From Bacillota bacterium (GTDB taxonomy: Bacteria; Bacillota; Clostridia; Christensenellales; CAG-138): 38,604 nucleotides of DNA. Shown piece by piece: positions 1-6,821 of this stretch (within the stretch, counting starts at the first letter, position 1; each line of letters begins with the position of its first letter). The notes beneath the pieces were generated by a model, which was not told the origin of the DNA, did not search any database, and saw only the letters and a list, made by a program, of their open reading frames with translations. Position numbers and translations under genes: made by a program. The DNA lies in NCBI GenBank assembly GCA_023459335.1, contig JAEWUO010000026.1, positions 1-38,604 on the forward strand. Reading direction: 5' to 3'.

Positions 1-6
1 TAACAC

Positions 7-35
7 TTGCAATGAACGGCTGGCTTCGCTATAAT
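7..35 (+). promoter_or_regulatory. Promoter of tRNA-Thr
   Basis: TTGCAA at 7-12 and a perfect TATAAT at 30-35 are separated by 17 bases. The predicted start of transcription lies about 7 bases before the mature 5' end of the tRNA, so this is a dedicated stable-RNA promoter. Confidence 0.85.
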
Positions 36-48
36 GTTCGTTGCGAGC

Positions 49-124
49 GCTGATGTAGCTCAGTCGGTAGAGCACCTCATTGGTAATGAGGAGGTAGGCA
101 GTTCGAATCTGCTCATCAGCTCCA
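49..124 (+). tRNA. tRNA-Thr (anticodon GGT)
   Basis: A full cloverleaf can be drawn. The seven-base acceptor stem GCTGATG pairs perfectly with CATCAGC. The D stem is GCTC/GAGC and the anticodon stem CCTCA/TGAGG encloses the loop TTGGTAA, giving anticodon GGT, which decodes ACC/ACT threonine codons. The T arm is GGCAG-TTCGAAT-CTGCT with one G-T pair. The CCA end is encoded, preceded by discriminator T. The gene has its own promoter upstream and terminator downstream, so it is monocistronic. A second copy of its 3' end lies 246 bases downstream (see the repeat at 208-370). Confidence 0.97.
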
Positions 125-163
125 AAAGAAGATGCACCGCATATATGCGGTGCATCTTCTTTT
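124..163 (+). terminator. Terminator after tRNA-Thr
   Basis: This is a perfect 20+20 base palindrome with no spacer, starting at the last base of the tRNA. It begins with AAAAGAAG and ends with CTTCTTTT, so the RNA would form a long hairpin flanked by a U-rich 3' arm. The symmetry means it could stop transcription from either side. Confidence 0.85.
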
Positions 164-207
164 CGGAACCGTATGGGAAAACCGAACTGATTATCTTTCA
201 AAGCAAC

Positions 208-370
208 CAATCGGTAATGAGGGGGGCGGAGCCGAGCGCCGCCTGTGGCGGAGAAAGCGAGGCGAAAGCCCAGTGAGACAGGGAGCAGAAGGAAGCGCCT
301 TCAGGCGCAACGCGCTGCGACCATGACGAACTGTGGGCAAAGGCAGGAGCGAATCTGCTCATCAGCTCCA
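208..370 (+). repeat. Structured element built from partial tRNA-Thr copies
   Basis: The stretch opens with CGGTAATGAGG (212-222), which matches the anticodon arm of the upstream tRNA-Thr (81-91) at 10 of 11 bases. It closes with CGAATCTGCTCATCAGCTCCA-type sequence at 350-370, an exact copy of the T-arm/acceptor 3' end including CCA. The 5' acceptor and D arm are missing, so it is not a functional tRNA. The roughly 120 bases between the two pieces are GC-rich and can fold, for example GCGCC-TTCA-GGCGC near 296-309 and a distant GCCCA/TGGGC pairing. No ORF, ribosome site or integrase is present. It may be a dispersed repeat that carries or was inserted into tRNA sequence. Its function is unknown. 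The wider gap from 164 to 602 holds nothing else except a weak promoter. Confidence 0.6.
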
Positions 371-465
371 ACACAGAATGCCTGCCGCATAAAAATAAAC
401 GTATCAATCAAAACGTCGTAATCTATCGCAAAAAGGGCATGATTGTCGAATAAAGGTTGAAACAC

Positions 466-493
466 TTGACATGCGTACAGCGCATGATATGTT
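466..493 (+). promoter_or_regulatory. Possible promoter for the small lipoprotein
   Basis: A perfect TTGACA lies at 466-471, with a four-of-six TATGTT at 488-493 after 16 bases. It points at the lipoprotein gene starting at 603. The -10 box is weak, so this is tentative. Confidence 0.45.
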
Positions 494-602
494 GATTGAA
501 ACAAGTAAATTCACGCGATAAAACAATAAAAACGCGTGTGATTGCATTTGTACACTTTGCTGCGGACACAGATATTTCAAGTTGGGAACGGGGGAGGAAC
601 TC

Positions 603-1043
603 ATGAGGAAACGCATGATTTACGGGATCGTTGTGCTGCTCTTGTTCGCGCTTTGCCTCTCTGCCTGCGGGCCGAGCAGACCGGCGGCGGTAGTGAGGGA
701 ATACATGGATGCGGCGAATCGGGGCGATATCAACGCCATGCTTGATTGCATGGAGCCGGATACGGCAAATTTAATTCGGGGCGCCGCGCAAATCGCGGGC
801 GCACAATTTGGAATCGACGCCGAGTCCGTGATGCTCATGGCGCCGGCGCTGATGTCGATCGCGGACGCGTACGGTTCTGGTTACGAGGTCGACTATGAAA
901 TCCTGGACGAATCGATTTCCGGCGACAGGGCGATCGTTACGGTCGACTACAGCATGTCCTCCGGCGGCTCTGTCCAGTCCGGTGAAAACAGCGAGATACC
1001 GCTCGTCAAAATCGACGGCAAATGGTATCTTGCGATGAACTGA
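603..1043 (+). CDS. Small lipoprotein, DUF4878/NTF2-like
   Basis: The protein has 146 residues and begins with a short basic end, a hydrophobic stretch and the lipobox LSAC, so Cys22 is the likely lipidated residue. It would be anchored on the outer face of the membrane. The mature part starts with a helix (VVREYMDAANRGDINAMLDCM) followed by alternating strands ending in VKIDGKWYLAM. This layout is typical of NTF2/SnoaL-like DUF4878 lipoproteins, in which a cone-shaped domain binds small ligands or partners. The start at ATG 603 is chosen because GGGAGGAAC sits just upstream; an in-frame start at 582 lacks this. The gene stands alone between the tRNA region and a convergent membrane protein gene. 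No enzymatic residues are recognised and the precise role is unknown. Confidence 0.8.
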   Translation: MRKRMIYGIVVLLLFALCLSACGPSRPAAVVREYMDAANRGDINAMLDCMEPDTANLIRGAAQIAGAQFGIDAESVMLMAPALMSIADAYGSGYEVDYEILDESISGDRAIVTVDYSMSSGGSVQSGENSEIPLVKIDGKWYLAMN

Positions 1044-1081
1044 CACCGGACGGCGGAAAGAATCATAGCAATGCAAAACGT

Positions 1082-1110
1082 CCCCGACTCCAAATTTGGA
1101 ACCGGGGGCG
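1082..1110. terminator. Hairpin between convergent genes
   Basis: An interrupted inverted repeat, with CCCCG pairing to CGGGG around an inner CCAAATTTGG palindrome, lies between two genes that converge. A clear T tract is missing, so it may be a weak two-way terminator. Confidence 0.4.
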
Positions 1111-1190
1111 CAGTTTGTTTGATCGCGGACCGATGGTGGTTCAGAAAGCGGGTTCGCCGGACGACGGTTCGTCTTCCTGCTCAACATGGA

Positions 1191-2138
1191 TCACATTGTA
1201 AGTTGAAGATCCGGTACGGGCTTCTTTCTTCTGCCCGCGAGCTTCAATATCCCGTACGTCACGGCACCGAAGAACGCGGCGATGCTGGCATACTGCGCGA
1301 TGAGCAGCGCGGCGCCGCAGGAACCGCCCCTGCGGCCTTCTCCGAACCCCTGGCCTCCGCCCTGGCCGAGGCCCTGCCCACCGCCGAAACCGCCGTTACC
1401 GCCGGCCTGCGGCGGCTGCGTGTCATCTGTGCCGTTCTGCGGCGGCTGCGCGCTGTCTGTGCCGCCTGAGAATTCCGGCAGCTGGCTCAAGTCGCTCGGC
1501 CGATCCGAGGAACCGTCCAGGGCGATATCCCCGCTTGGCTGGAAGCTGCCGTGCGCGAATCGCGAGACTTGAATCGGAGCGGCAAGAAAACCGACAAACG
1601 TCGATGTGACGATGCTGTACGCGCCGAACGCGACAATGATGGCGAGCACGATGGCGAGTGCGAACTTTGCAGCCTTGTTCGCGCCTTTTCGCAGCAGTTT
1701 GCCGAAGATATATTCCGCGTGCAAACCGAGATGGACGCCCAGCAGAATGATTGCCAGCGCGGCGGATAAATAGTGTATTGACTGATACCCGCCCGCGGCG
1801 CGGATATGGAACACGACTTTGCTGATCAGAATGCCGGTGATGCCGACCGCGAGAAGAGCGATCAGCAGCAGCACGTCGACAAGATACCGCGCGCGCACGA
1901 GTCCCGGTGTGTCCCTCGAAAAGAAGCGCCTCGTCGCCGCGCCGATCCAGCGCGCGTTGCCGATCAGATGGATGAAAATCAACCCGAACAGCGCGAGTCC
2001 GCCGATTTCGTGAAACGCGATGCTGACGACCTGCTTTCTGTACATCAGCACGAACAGGAGAAGCATAACCGCATCCAGAACAAGCCGAAGGACGCGCTGC
2101 TGACCGGCGGTCGGCCGGGTTGCCGTTTTTTGTTCCAT
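1191..2138 (-). CDS. DUF4405-like cytochrome b561-type membrane protein
   Basis: This is a 315-residue integral membrane protein. The N-terminal 190 residues carry four to five hydrophobic helices with paired histidines (IAFHEIGG, FIHLIG, IHYLSAA, GVHLGLHAEY). That is the pattern of DUF4405 proteins, which resemble haem-b-binding cytochrome b561 subunits. A soluble linker rich in Ser, Pro, Gln and Gly follows, including a glycine run (GGFGGGQGLGQGGGQ). A last hydrophobic helix and a basic tail (GRRKKP) end the protein. ATG 2138 is preferred over an upstream in-frame start because AAGGAG lies 10 bases before it. A TATACT box (2170-2175) lies just upstream on the same strand. A role in membrane electron transfer is inferred from family resemblance only; no redox partner gene is next to it. 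Confidence 0.75.
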   Translation of the reverse strand: MEQKTATRPTAGQQRVLRLVLDAVMLLLFVLMYRKQVVSIAFHEIGGLALFGLIFIHLIGNARWIGAATRRFFSRDTPGLVRARYLVDVLLLIALLAVGITGILISKVVFHIRAAGGYQSIHYLSAALAIILLGVHLGLHAEYIFGKLLRKGANKAAKFALAIVLAIIVAFGAYSIVTSTFVGFLAAPIQVSRFAHGSFQPSGDIALDGSSDRPSDLSQLPEFSGGTDSAQPPQNGTDDTQPPQAGGNGGFGGGQGLGQGGGQGFGEGRRGGSCGAALLIAQYASIAAFFGAVTYGILKLAGRRKKPVPDLQLTM

Positions 2139-2241
2139 GGCCGGATCACTCCTTATTTTTGATAGAGACAGTATATCGGACAAAATGGAGAACGGAATGG
2201 TAGGAAAACGGCAAAGTTTTGGCAGATTAAAGCAATCCGAT

Positions 2242-2275
2242 GCAAAAAGACCGCTTCGTTATGGAAGCGGTCTTT
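2242..2275 (-). terminator. Terminator of the SPT-like/SDR operon
   Basis: Reading the minus strand, AAAGACCGCTTC pairs with GAAGCGGTCTTT around a six-base loop and is followed by more T residues. It lies 13 bases past the stop of the short-chain dehydrogenase gene. Confidence 0.85.
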
Positions 2276-2288
2276 GAACGCGAACATA

Positions 2289-3077
2289 TTATTTATAGAT
2301 CGTGCCGACGAGCGCGTTGGCCCAGCTTGCAGGCAGGAGCTTATTGAGCAATACCAACACCTGATACTGGAACCCGACCGTATGGAACGCGGCGGGATTC
2401 TTCGCGTTCGCCGCGCGCAGGACCGCTTTGGCCACCATGACAGGCGGCATGCCGCTCTGTTCGTCGTGCTCCATGAGGGCTACCGCGTGATCGAGCGCAG
2501 CCCCGTAGACGTCCGCGCCTGCCGCGCTTTTCCTTCGCGCGGCGGTAAAGCCCGTTTTCACATCCCCGGGCAGGATCGCGCAGACCTTCACGCCGAACGG
2601 GTTGACTTCATTGCGCAGCGCAAGCGTGAGGGAGTTGGTCGCGGACTTTGTCGCGCTGTAAAACGCCTGAAACGGAATCGCGATCGGCGCCGCGACGGAG
2701 CTGATGTTGACGATATGCCCGCTTTTTTGCGCGCGCATGGCCGGCAACACGGATTGAATGCAATGAAGCGCGCCGAAAAAATTGACGTTGAGCTGCGCGA
2801 ATGCGTCCGCGGGGTCGGTGAACTCCACCGCGCCGGAGATGCCGAAACCAGCGTTGTTAACGAGCAGGTCGATCCGCCCTTCGGCGGCGAGCACCTGCTC
2901 CATTGCCTTGCGAACCTGTCCCGGGTCGGTCACATCAGCTGTGATGTGGCGTATGCCGTCCGCATCTGTTCCGTTTCGGCTCAGTTCGTAAACGGTAAAT
3001 CCGCTTTTTGCGAGTAACTCCGCGGTCGCCTTACCGATACCGCTGCTGCCGCCAGTCAGAACGCAGATTCGTTTCAT
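2289..3077 (-). CDS. Short-chain dehydrogenase, possible 3-ketosphinganine reductase-like
   Basis: The 262-residue protein is a classical SDR with a Rossmann fold. It shows the NAD(P)-binding TGGSSGIG motif at 8-15, NNAG at 74-77, catalytic Ser126/127, Tyr140 and Lys144 (YSATK), and the structural Asn98. Arg34 after the second strand suggests a preference for NADPH. A hydrophobic stretch near the C-terminus (YQVLVLLNKLLPASW) could touch the membrane, as in lipid-reducing SDRs. Its ATG overlaps the stop of the upstream PLP enzyme as ATGA, so the two are translationally coupled and probably act in sequence. If the partner makes a 3-keto amino lipid, this enzyme would reduce the ketone. That substrate is an inference; the SDR fold itself is certain. 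A longer in-frame start upstream is disfavoured by the coupling. Confidence 0.85.
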   Translation of the reverse strand: MKRICVLTGGSSGIGKATAELLAKSGFTVYELSRNGTDADGIRHITADVTDPGQVRKAMEQVLAAEGRIDLLVNNAGFGISGAVEFTDPADAFAQLNVNFFGALHCIQSVLPAMRAQKSGHIVNISSVAAPIAIPFQAFYSATKSATNSLTLALRNEVNPFGVKVCAILPGDVKTGFTAARRKSAAGADVYGAALDHAVALMEHDEQSGMPPVMVAKAVLRAANAKNPAAFHTVGFQYQVLVLLNKLLPASWANALVGTIYK

Positions 3078-4255
3078 TTTGCTTCCTCGCGCAATACGCC
3101 TGCGATTATGTCCATCGCCTCGTCGAGCAGCGGTTCCTTCAGCGTCGCCATATAGCTTGTGCGCAGCAGGCATTCGGTGGCCGGCGTGGCGGGCGGCAGC
3201 ACCGGGTTGACGTAAACGCCCGCTTCGTAGAGCATCTTCGCGATGGTCAGCGTGCGTATGGTTTCATACGTATAAATCGGGACGATCGGGACATCCGCCG
3301 TGTATTTGTGCGGGATCTCCCGCGCGGAAAGCCCGGCGTTTACATAGCGGCAGATTTCGTGCAGGCGTTCGACGCGTTCCGGTTCGCGCTCCAGCACGCG
3401 CAGCGCCGCCAGCGCGCAGGCGCAGCTTGCGGGGGTCATGGACGCGGAGAAGATGAAGGGGCGGGAATTGTGGCGCACATATTCCGCGACGACTTCGCTT
3501 GTGGCCATATAACCGCCGAGGCTCGCCAGCGACTTGCTGAATGTGCCCATATAGATATCCACCTCGTCCTCAAGACCGAAGTGGCTCGCGGTTCCTCGGC
3601 CGCCTTTGCCGATGACGCCGAGGCCATGCGCGTCGTCCACCATGACCCGCGCGCCGTATTGTTTTGCTAACGCTACGATTTCCGGCAGCTTTGCGATGTC
3701 ACCGCCCATGCTGAATACGCCGTCGGTTACGATGAGCCGGCCCGCCGAATCGGGAATCTCCTCCAGTGTGTGCTTCAGATGCTCCATATCCGCGTGCCGG
3801 TAGCGCACCATCGTGCCGAACGAGAGACGGCAGCCGTCGTAGATGCTCGCGTGGTTCTCCTTGTCGCAGATCACATAATCGCCTTTTCCGACCAGTGCGC
3901 TGATGATGCCGAGATTGCTCTGGAAACCCGTCGAGAAGGTGACGACCGCCTCCTTATTCAGAAAACGCGCGAGTTCAGATTCCACCTCAAGATGCATGCG
4001 CAGCGTGCCGTTGAGAAAACGAGAACCGGAACAGCCGGAGCCGTATTTTTCGATTGCTTTCAACCCGGCCTCGATGACCTCCGGGTGGATGGTCAGTCCC
4101 AGATAATTATTGGAGCCGAGCATGATGCGGCGCTTGCCTTCCATCATAACCTCGACGTCCTGCCGCGACTCCAGCGCATGAAAATACGGGTAAATGCCCG
4201 CTTCACGGGCTTCCCTGACCGCGGTCATGCGGCGGCATTTTTCAAACAGATCCAT
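3074..4255 (-). CDS. Alpha-oxoamine synthase, serine palmitoyltransferase-like
   Basis: This 393-residue PLP enzyme belongs to the alpha-oxoamine synthase family (SPT, KBL, BioF, HemA), which condenses an amino acid with an acyl thioester. Visible residues are the stacking His135 (ENHAS), Asp207 and His210 (DDAHGLG), and the Schiff-base Lys241 in GTFSKSLASLGG. Several blocks resemble the bacterial serine palmitoyltransferases I know from Bacteroides more than KBL or BioF: YPYFHALES, YGSGCSGSRFLNGTL, IVTDGVFSMGGDI, FIFSASMTP and VNPVLPPATP. The neighbour is an SDR, not threonine dehydrogenase (partner of KBL) or biotin genes (partners of BioF), which supports a keto-lipid route. It is cytosolic, with no membrane helix. 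GGGGG lies upstream of ATG 4255. The acyl substrate is unknown, and KBL-type activity remains the main alternative. Confidence 0.82.
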   Translation of the reverse strand: MDLFEKCRRMTAVREAREAGIYPYFHALESRQDVEVMMEGKRRIMLGSNNYLGLTIHPEVIEAGLKAIEKYGSGCSGSRFLNGTLRMHLEVESELARFLNKEAVVTFSTGFQSNLGIISALVGKGDYVICDKENHASIYDGCRLSFGTMVRYRHADMEHLKHTLEEIPDSAGRLIVTDGVFSMGGDIAKLPEIVALAKQYGARVMVDDAHGLGVIGKGGRGTASHFGLEDEVDIYMGTFSKSLASLGGYMATSEVVAEYVRHNSRPFIFSASMTPASCACALAALRVLEREPERVERLHEICRYVNAGLSAREIPHKYTADVPIVPIYTYETIRTLTIAKMLYEAGVYVNPVLPPATPATECLLRTSYMATLKEPLLDEAMDIIAGVLREEAK

Positions 4256-4318
4256 ATGTTACCCCCAAAAATCACATTTGATCGTGCGCCGTGCTTACCG
4301 GGAATCCGGCGCCAAAGA

Positions 4319-4341
4319 GAATAAAACCGAACCCTTCGGTT
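4319..4341 (-). terminator. Hairpin at the end of marR, possible attenuator
   Basis: On the minus strand AACCGAA-GGG-TTCGGTT starts right at the regulator's stop codon and is followed by TTATT. The seven-base stem and short T tract suggest partial termination, which would set the ratio of regulator to downstream enzymes. Confidence 0.5.
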
Positions 4342-4790
4342 CAGACCGTCGCCGCCAGATGACGGTTCAGCTTTCCGAGAAGGAGCGAAAGGAGACGGAG
4401 TTCCTGCTCGGTAAACGAAGAAGCGGCGGAATTGACCGCGCTTTCCATATCCGGCAGCTGGCGGCCGTAGTAGTCGAGGAATTTTTTCGTCACGTGAAGA
4501 TGCGCTTCCCGGTGGTCCTCGTCGTTGCTGATACGCTCAAGATAACCTTTTGCGACAAGCGAGGTTACTTTATAAGAAGCGTTGGGCTGGGATATGCCGA
4601 TAAAGTCCGCGAATTCACCGATGGTCGGCCGGTTCAGCAGGTAGATTACTTCGGCGGAAAACGCTTCGGTCGCGCTCAGACTGCCGGCCTTTTCGCGAAG
4701 CTGGCCGAAGAGGTTGCGATAGTGCGAGAGACGCAGATTGCGATAGAGGTCGGTGACCGCTTCTTTGATGCCGGATACCGTCATAATCAT
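4341..4790 (-). CDS. MarR-family transcriptional regulator
   Basis: The 149-residue protein has the MarR layout: N-terminal dimerisation helices, a winged helix-turn-helix in the middle (PTIGEFADFIGISQPNASYKV as recognition region, then LVAKGYLERISNDEDHREAHLHVT as wing), and C-terminal dimer helices. The DxxD/R wing motif DEDHRE is typical. Such proteins bind palindromes as dimers and usually let go when a small ligand binds. The gene leads an apparent operon with the SPT-like and SDR genes; the gap to the next gene is 85 bases without a clear promoter. Its own promoter overlaps a 12+12 palindrome, so self-repression is likely. The start is uncertain: ATG 4790 gives a usual family length, while a TTG at 4841 has GAGG upstream and would add 17 residues. 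Confidence 0.87.
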   Translation of the reverse strand: MIMTVSGIKEAVTDLYRNLRLSHYRNLFGQLREKAGSLSATEAFSAEVIYLLNRPTIGEFADFIGISQPNASYKVTSLVAKGYLERISNDEDHREAHLHVTKKFLDYYGRQLPDMESAVNSAASSFTEQELRLLSLLLGKLNRHLAATV

Positions 4791-4857
4791 CACATCCGAT
4801 CCGTAAAATCTTAGAAATGCCCTCTGCGGCGCGAACGACAAAACGCGCCTCGCCGCA

Positions 4858-4885
4858 AAAATACATAAATATTTTTATGTATTTT
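4858..4885. promoter_or_regulatory. Probable MarR operator palindrome
   Basis: AAAATACATAAA and TTTATGTATTTT form a perfect 12+12 inverted repeat around a four-base spacer. It overlaps the -10 box of the marR promoter, so a bound dimer would block RNA polymerase. AT-rich palindromes of this size are typical MarR sites. No second copy was seen before the SPT-like gene. Confidence 0.75.
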
Positions 4886-4909
4886 AGCAGATCGACGCGC
4901 GCCTGTCAA
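4881..4909 (-). promoter_or_regulatory. Promoter of the marR-SPT-SDR operon
   Basis: On the minus strand TTGACA and TAAAAT are separated by exactly 17 bases. The -10 box shares five bases with the palindrome at 4858-4885. Confidence 0.8.
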
Positions 4910-4971
4910 TATTCCTTGAACGGCGAGTACAGATTTTACAGGGACTTGACGAGAACCGAACCCAACAGGAG

Positions 4972-5523
4972 TTACTGAGCGATGGTCTCCGGCGGATCGA
5001 ACGGTTCGCCGAATGTCTCCACGCGGATGGACTTGATCTTCTGCTCTACGATGGGTTTGCTGTGCACGCCCGTGGCGCAGTTGGCGATGGCGTCCACGGT
5101 ATCCATTCCCTCGACCACCATGCCGAAGGCGGCGTAATCCTTGTCGAGATATTTCGCATCCGCGTGCAGAATGAAGAACTGGCTGCCCGCCGTATCGTAA
5201 GCCGCGGACGGGTTATAAGCGTTGCCCTGCCGCGCCATGCTGACCACGCCTCGTTCGTGCGAGAGAGGGTTGTTATGCTTGTTGTTCGAAAACTCGCCCG
5301 TGATACGGTAACCGGGGCCACCGGTACCGGTGCCGGTCGGGTCGCCGCCCTGGATCACGAAATTTTTCACGACGCGGTGAAACACAGTTCCGTCATAAAA
5401 GCCCTTGTTGGCAAGGTGGATGAAGTTCTTCACCGTGTTTGGCGCGATATCGTAATACAGCTCAAGTTTCATGATGCTGCCGGTCTGCATTTCGATCGTT
5501 GCGACGGGTACCTTGGTAATCAC
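4972..5523 (-). CDS. Cyclophilin-type peptidyl-prolyl isomerase
   Basis: This is a 183-residue single-domain cyclophilin that speeds cis-trans isomerisation of proline bonds. Family landmarks are APNTVKNFIHLANKGFYDG, the catalytic FHRV with VIQGGDPTGTGTGGPGY, GVVSMAR, and GSQFFI. It lacks a signal peptide, so it should act in the cytoplasm. The start is GTG 5523: GGAGG lies eight bases before it and the family similarity begins there. The open frame continues far upstream without a stop, but that part is antisense to the neighbouring reductase and is not coding. A promoter lies at 5600-5628, so the gene is monocistronic, in tandem behind nothing and ahead of the marR promoter. Confidence 0.95.
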   Translation of the reverse strand: MITKVPVATIEMQTGSIMKLELYYDIAPNTVKNFIHLANKGFYDGTVFHRVVKNFVIQGGDPTGTGTGGPGYRITGEFSNNKHNNPLSHERGVVSMARQGNAYNPSAAYDTAGSQFFILHADAKYLDKDYAAFGMVVEGMDTVDAIANCATGVHSKPIVEQKIKSIRVETFGEPFDPPETIAQ

Positions 5524-5599
5524 TGGAAAGACCTCCGTAGTTTGGTTTTTAAAATTGCGCGGTTGCGCCGGCGATTTCGTCCGAACTGCGCGCTTTCTC

Positions 5600-5628
5600 A
5601 TTCTCCTGTATTTCGGTTGAAAAGTCAA
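5600..5628 (-). promoter_or_regulatory. Promoter of the cyclophilin gene
   Basis: Minus-strand TTGACT and GAGAAT lie 17 bases apart, about 75 bases upstream of the GTG start. Confidence 0.65.
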
Positions 5629-5692
5629 TGAACGTTTTCTTATTTTTATATGAATTTTGTCCGCCGAAAGCCGGCGCGCGCGGATTCCCGTA

Positions 5693-5721
5693 TTGGGGAT
5701 GATATAATAATATGATAGAAT
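5693..5721 (+). promoter_or_regulatory. Promoter of the aldo/keto reductase operon
   Basis: TTGGGG and TAGAAT are separated by 17 bases. Further AT-rich -10-like boxes (TATAAT 5703, TATGAT 5711) overlap here, so more than one start may be used. Confidence 0.6.
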
Positions 5722-5790
5722 AAAACAATCGCGCAGAACGATGCGCGGCATGGCAGATCTTTCATTCTTTATGCTGACAGGAGGCGCAAT

Positions 5791-6792
5791 ATGACATATT
5801 CGGCGGACAAACTGCGTTACGACACGATGGCTTACCGGCGCTGCGGACACGCGGGGTTGAAGCTGCCTGTTCTTTCGCTGGGTCTTTGGCATAATTTCGG
5901 TACGAACGACGACTTCGACAACATGAAGCGCATGTGCTTCGCCGCCTTTGACCGCGGAGTGACGCACTTCGACCTCGCGAACAACTACGGCCCGCTGCCC
6001 GGCAGCGCGGAACAGAACTTCGGCCGCATCCTGCGGGAAGAATTCTCCTCTTATAGGGACGAGATGATCGTCAGCACAAAGGCGGGGTACCCTATGTGGC
6101 CCGGACCGTATGGCGATCACGGCAGCCGCAAATATCTGCTTGCGAGTCTTGATCAGAGCCTCAAACGTATGGGGCTGCCCTATGTGGACGTCTTTTACCA
6201 TCATCGAATGGATAAAGAAACGCCGTTGGAGGAGAGCATGCTCGCACTCGATACGGCGGTGAAAAGCGGGCGCGCTCTCTACGCCGGCATTTCGAATTAC
6301 GACAGCGCGACTGCGCGCAAGGCGGCCGCGATCCTGAAGGATCTCCGCTGCCCCTTTGTGCTCAATCAGGTTCGATATTCCATCTTCGACCGCCATATCG
6401 AGGCGGACGAGCTGGAACAGGCCGCGCAAGAGACGGGATTCGGTATCATTTGCTTCAGCCCGCTCGCGCAGGGGCTCTTGACCGACCGGTATCTCAACGG
6501 CGTGCCCGCGGACAGCCGCATCGGAAAGGGCGGGCCGTTTCTGAAGCGGGAGCAGCTGACGCAGGAAAAGCTCGGCCAGATCCGCGCGCTGAACGAGCTG
6601 GCGAAGAACCGCGGGCAGACGCTCTCCGAACTTGCGCTGAGCTGGGTACTGCGCGGTAACCGTATCACAAGCGTGCTCATCGGCGCTTCGTCGCCGGAGC
6701 AGATCGTGCAGAACCTGGGCATCCTCCATGCGCCCGCCTTTACGGCGGAGGAACTCGCCCGCATCGACGCGATTGCAGGCGGGGCCAACTGA
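5791..6792 (+). CDS. Aldo/keto reductase (YghZ/GAP reductase-like)
   Basis: The 333-residue TIM-barrel enzyme reduces aldehydes or ketones with NADPH. The catalytic tetrad is visible as Asp61 and Tyr66 (FDLANNYG), Lys97 (STKAGYPMWPGPYG) and His137 (VFYHHRMD). The C-terminal cofactor loop is SVLIGASSPEQIVQN. The opening YRRCGHAGLKLPVLSLGLWHNFG and the MWPGPYGD block are characteristic of the L-glyceraldehyde-3-phosphate reductase group (YghZ, AKR14). AGGAGG sits seven bases before ATG 5791. It is followed after 29 bases by a WYL regulator with no promoter between, so the two are probably co-transcribed. The physiological substrate is not known. Confidence 0.93.
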   Translation: MTYSADKLRYDTMAYRRCGHAGLKLPVLSLGLWHNFGTNDDFDNMKRMCFAAFDRGVTHFDLANNYGPLPGSAEQNFGRILREEFSSYRDEMIVSTKAGYPMWPGPYGDHGSRKYLLASLDQSLKRMGLPYVDVFYHHRMDKETPLEESMLALDTAVKSGRALYAGISNYDSATARKAAAILKDLRCPFVLNQVRYSIFDRHIEADELEQAAQETGFGIICFSPLAQGLLTDRYLNGVPADSRIGKGGPFLKREQLTQEKLGQIRALNELAKNRGQTLSELALSWVLRGNRITSVLIGASSPEQIVQNLGILHAPAFTAEELARIDAIAGGAN

Positions 6793-6821
6793 ATAGAACA
6801 CCGACCGGAGGAGAATCGACC

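Noticed and set aside
34..276. ORF across the tRNA and its terminator
   Set aside because: It runs through a certain tRNA gene and a perfect-palindrome terminator and has no ribosome site.
49..370. Integrated phage or island with tRNA attachment sites
   Set aside because: The duplicated tRNA end lies only 246 bases away and no integrase, excisionase or phage gene is present.
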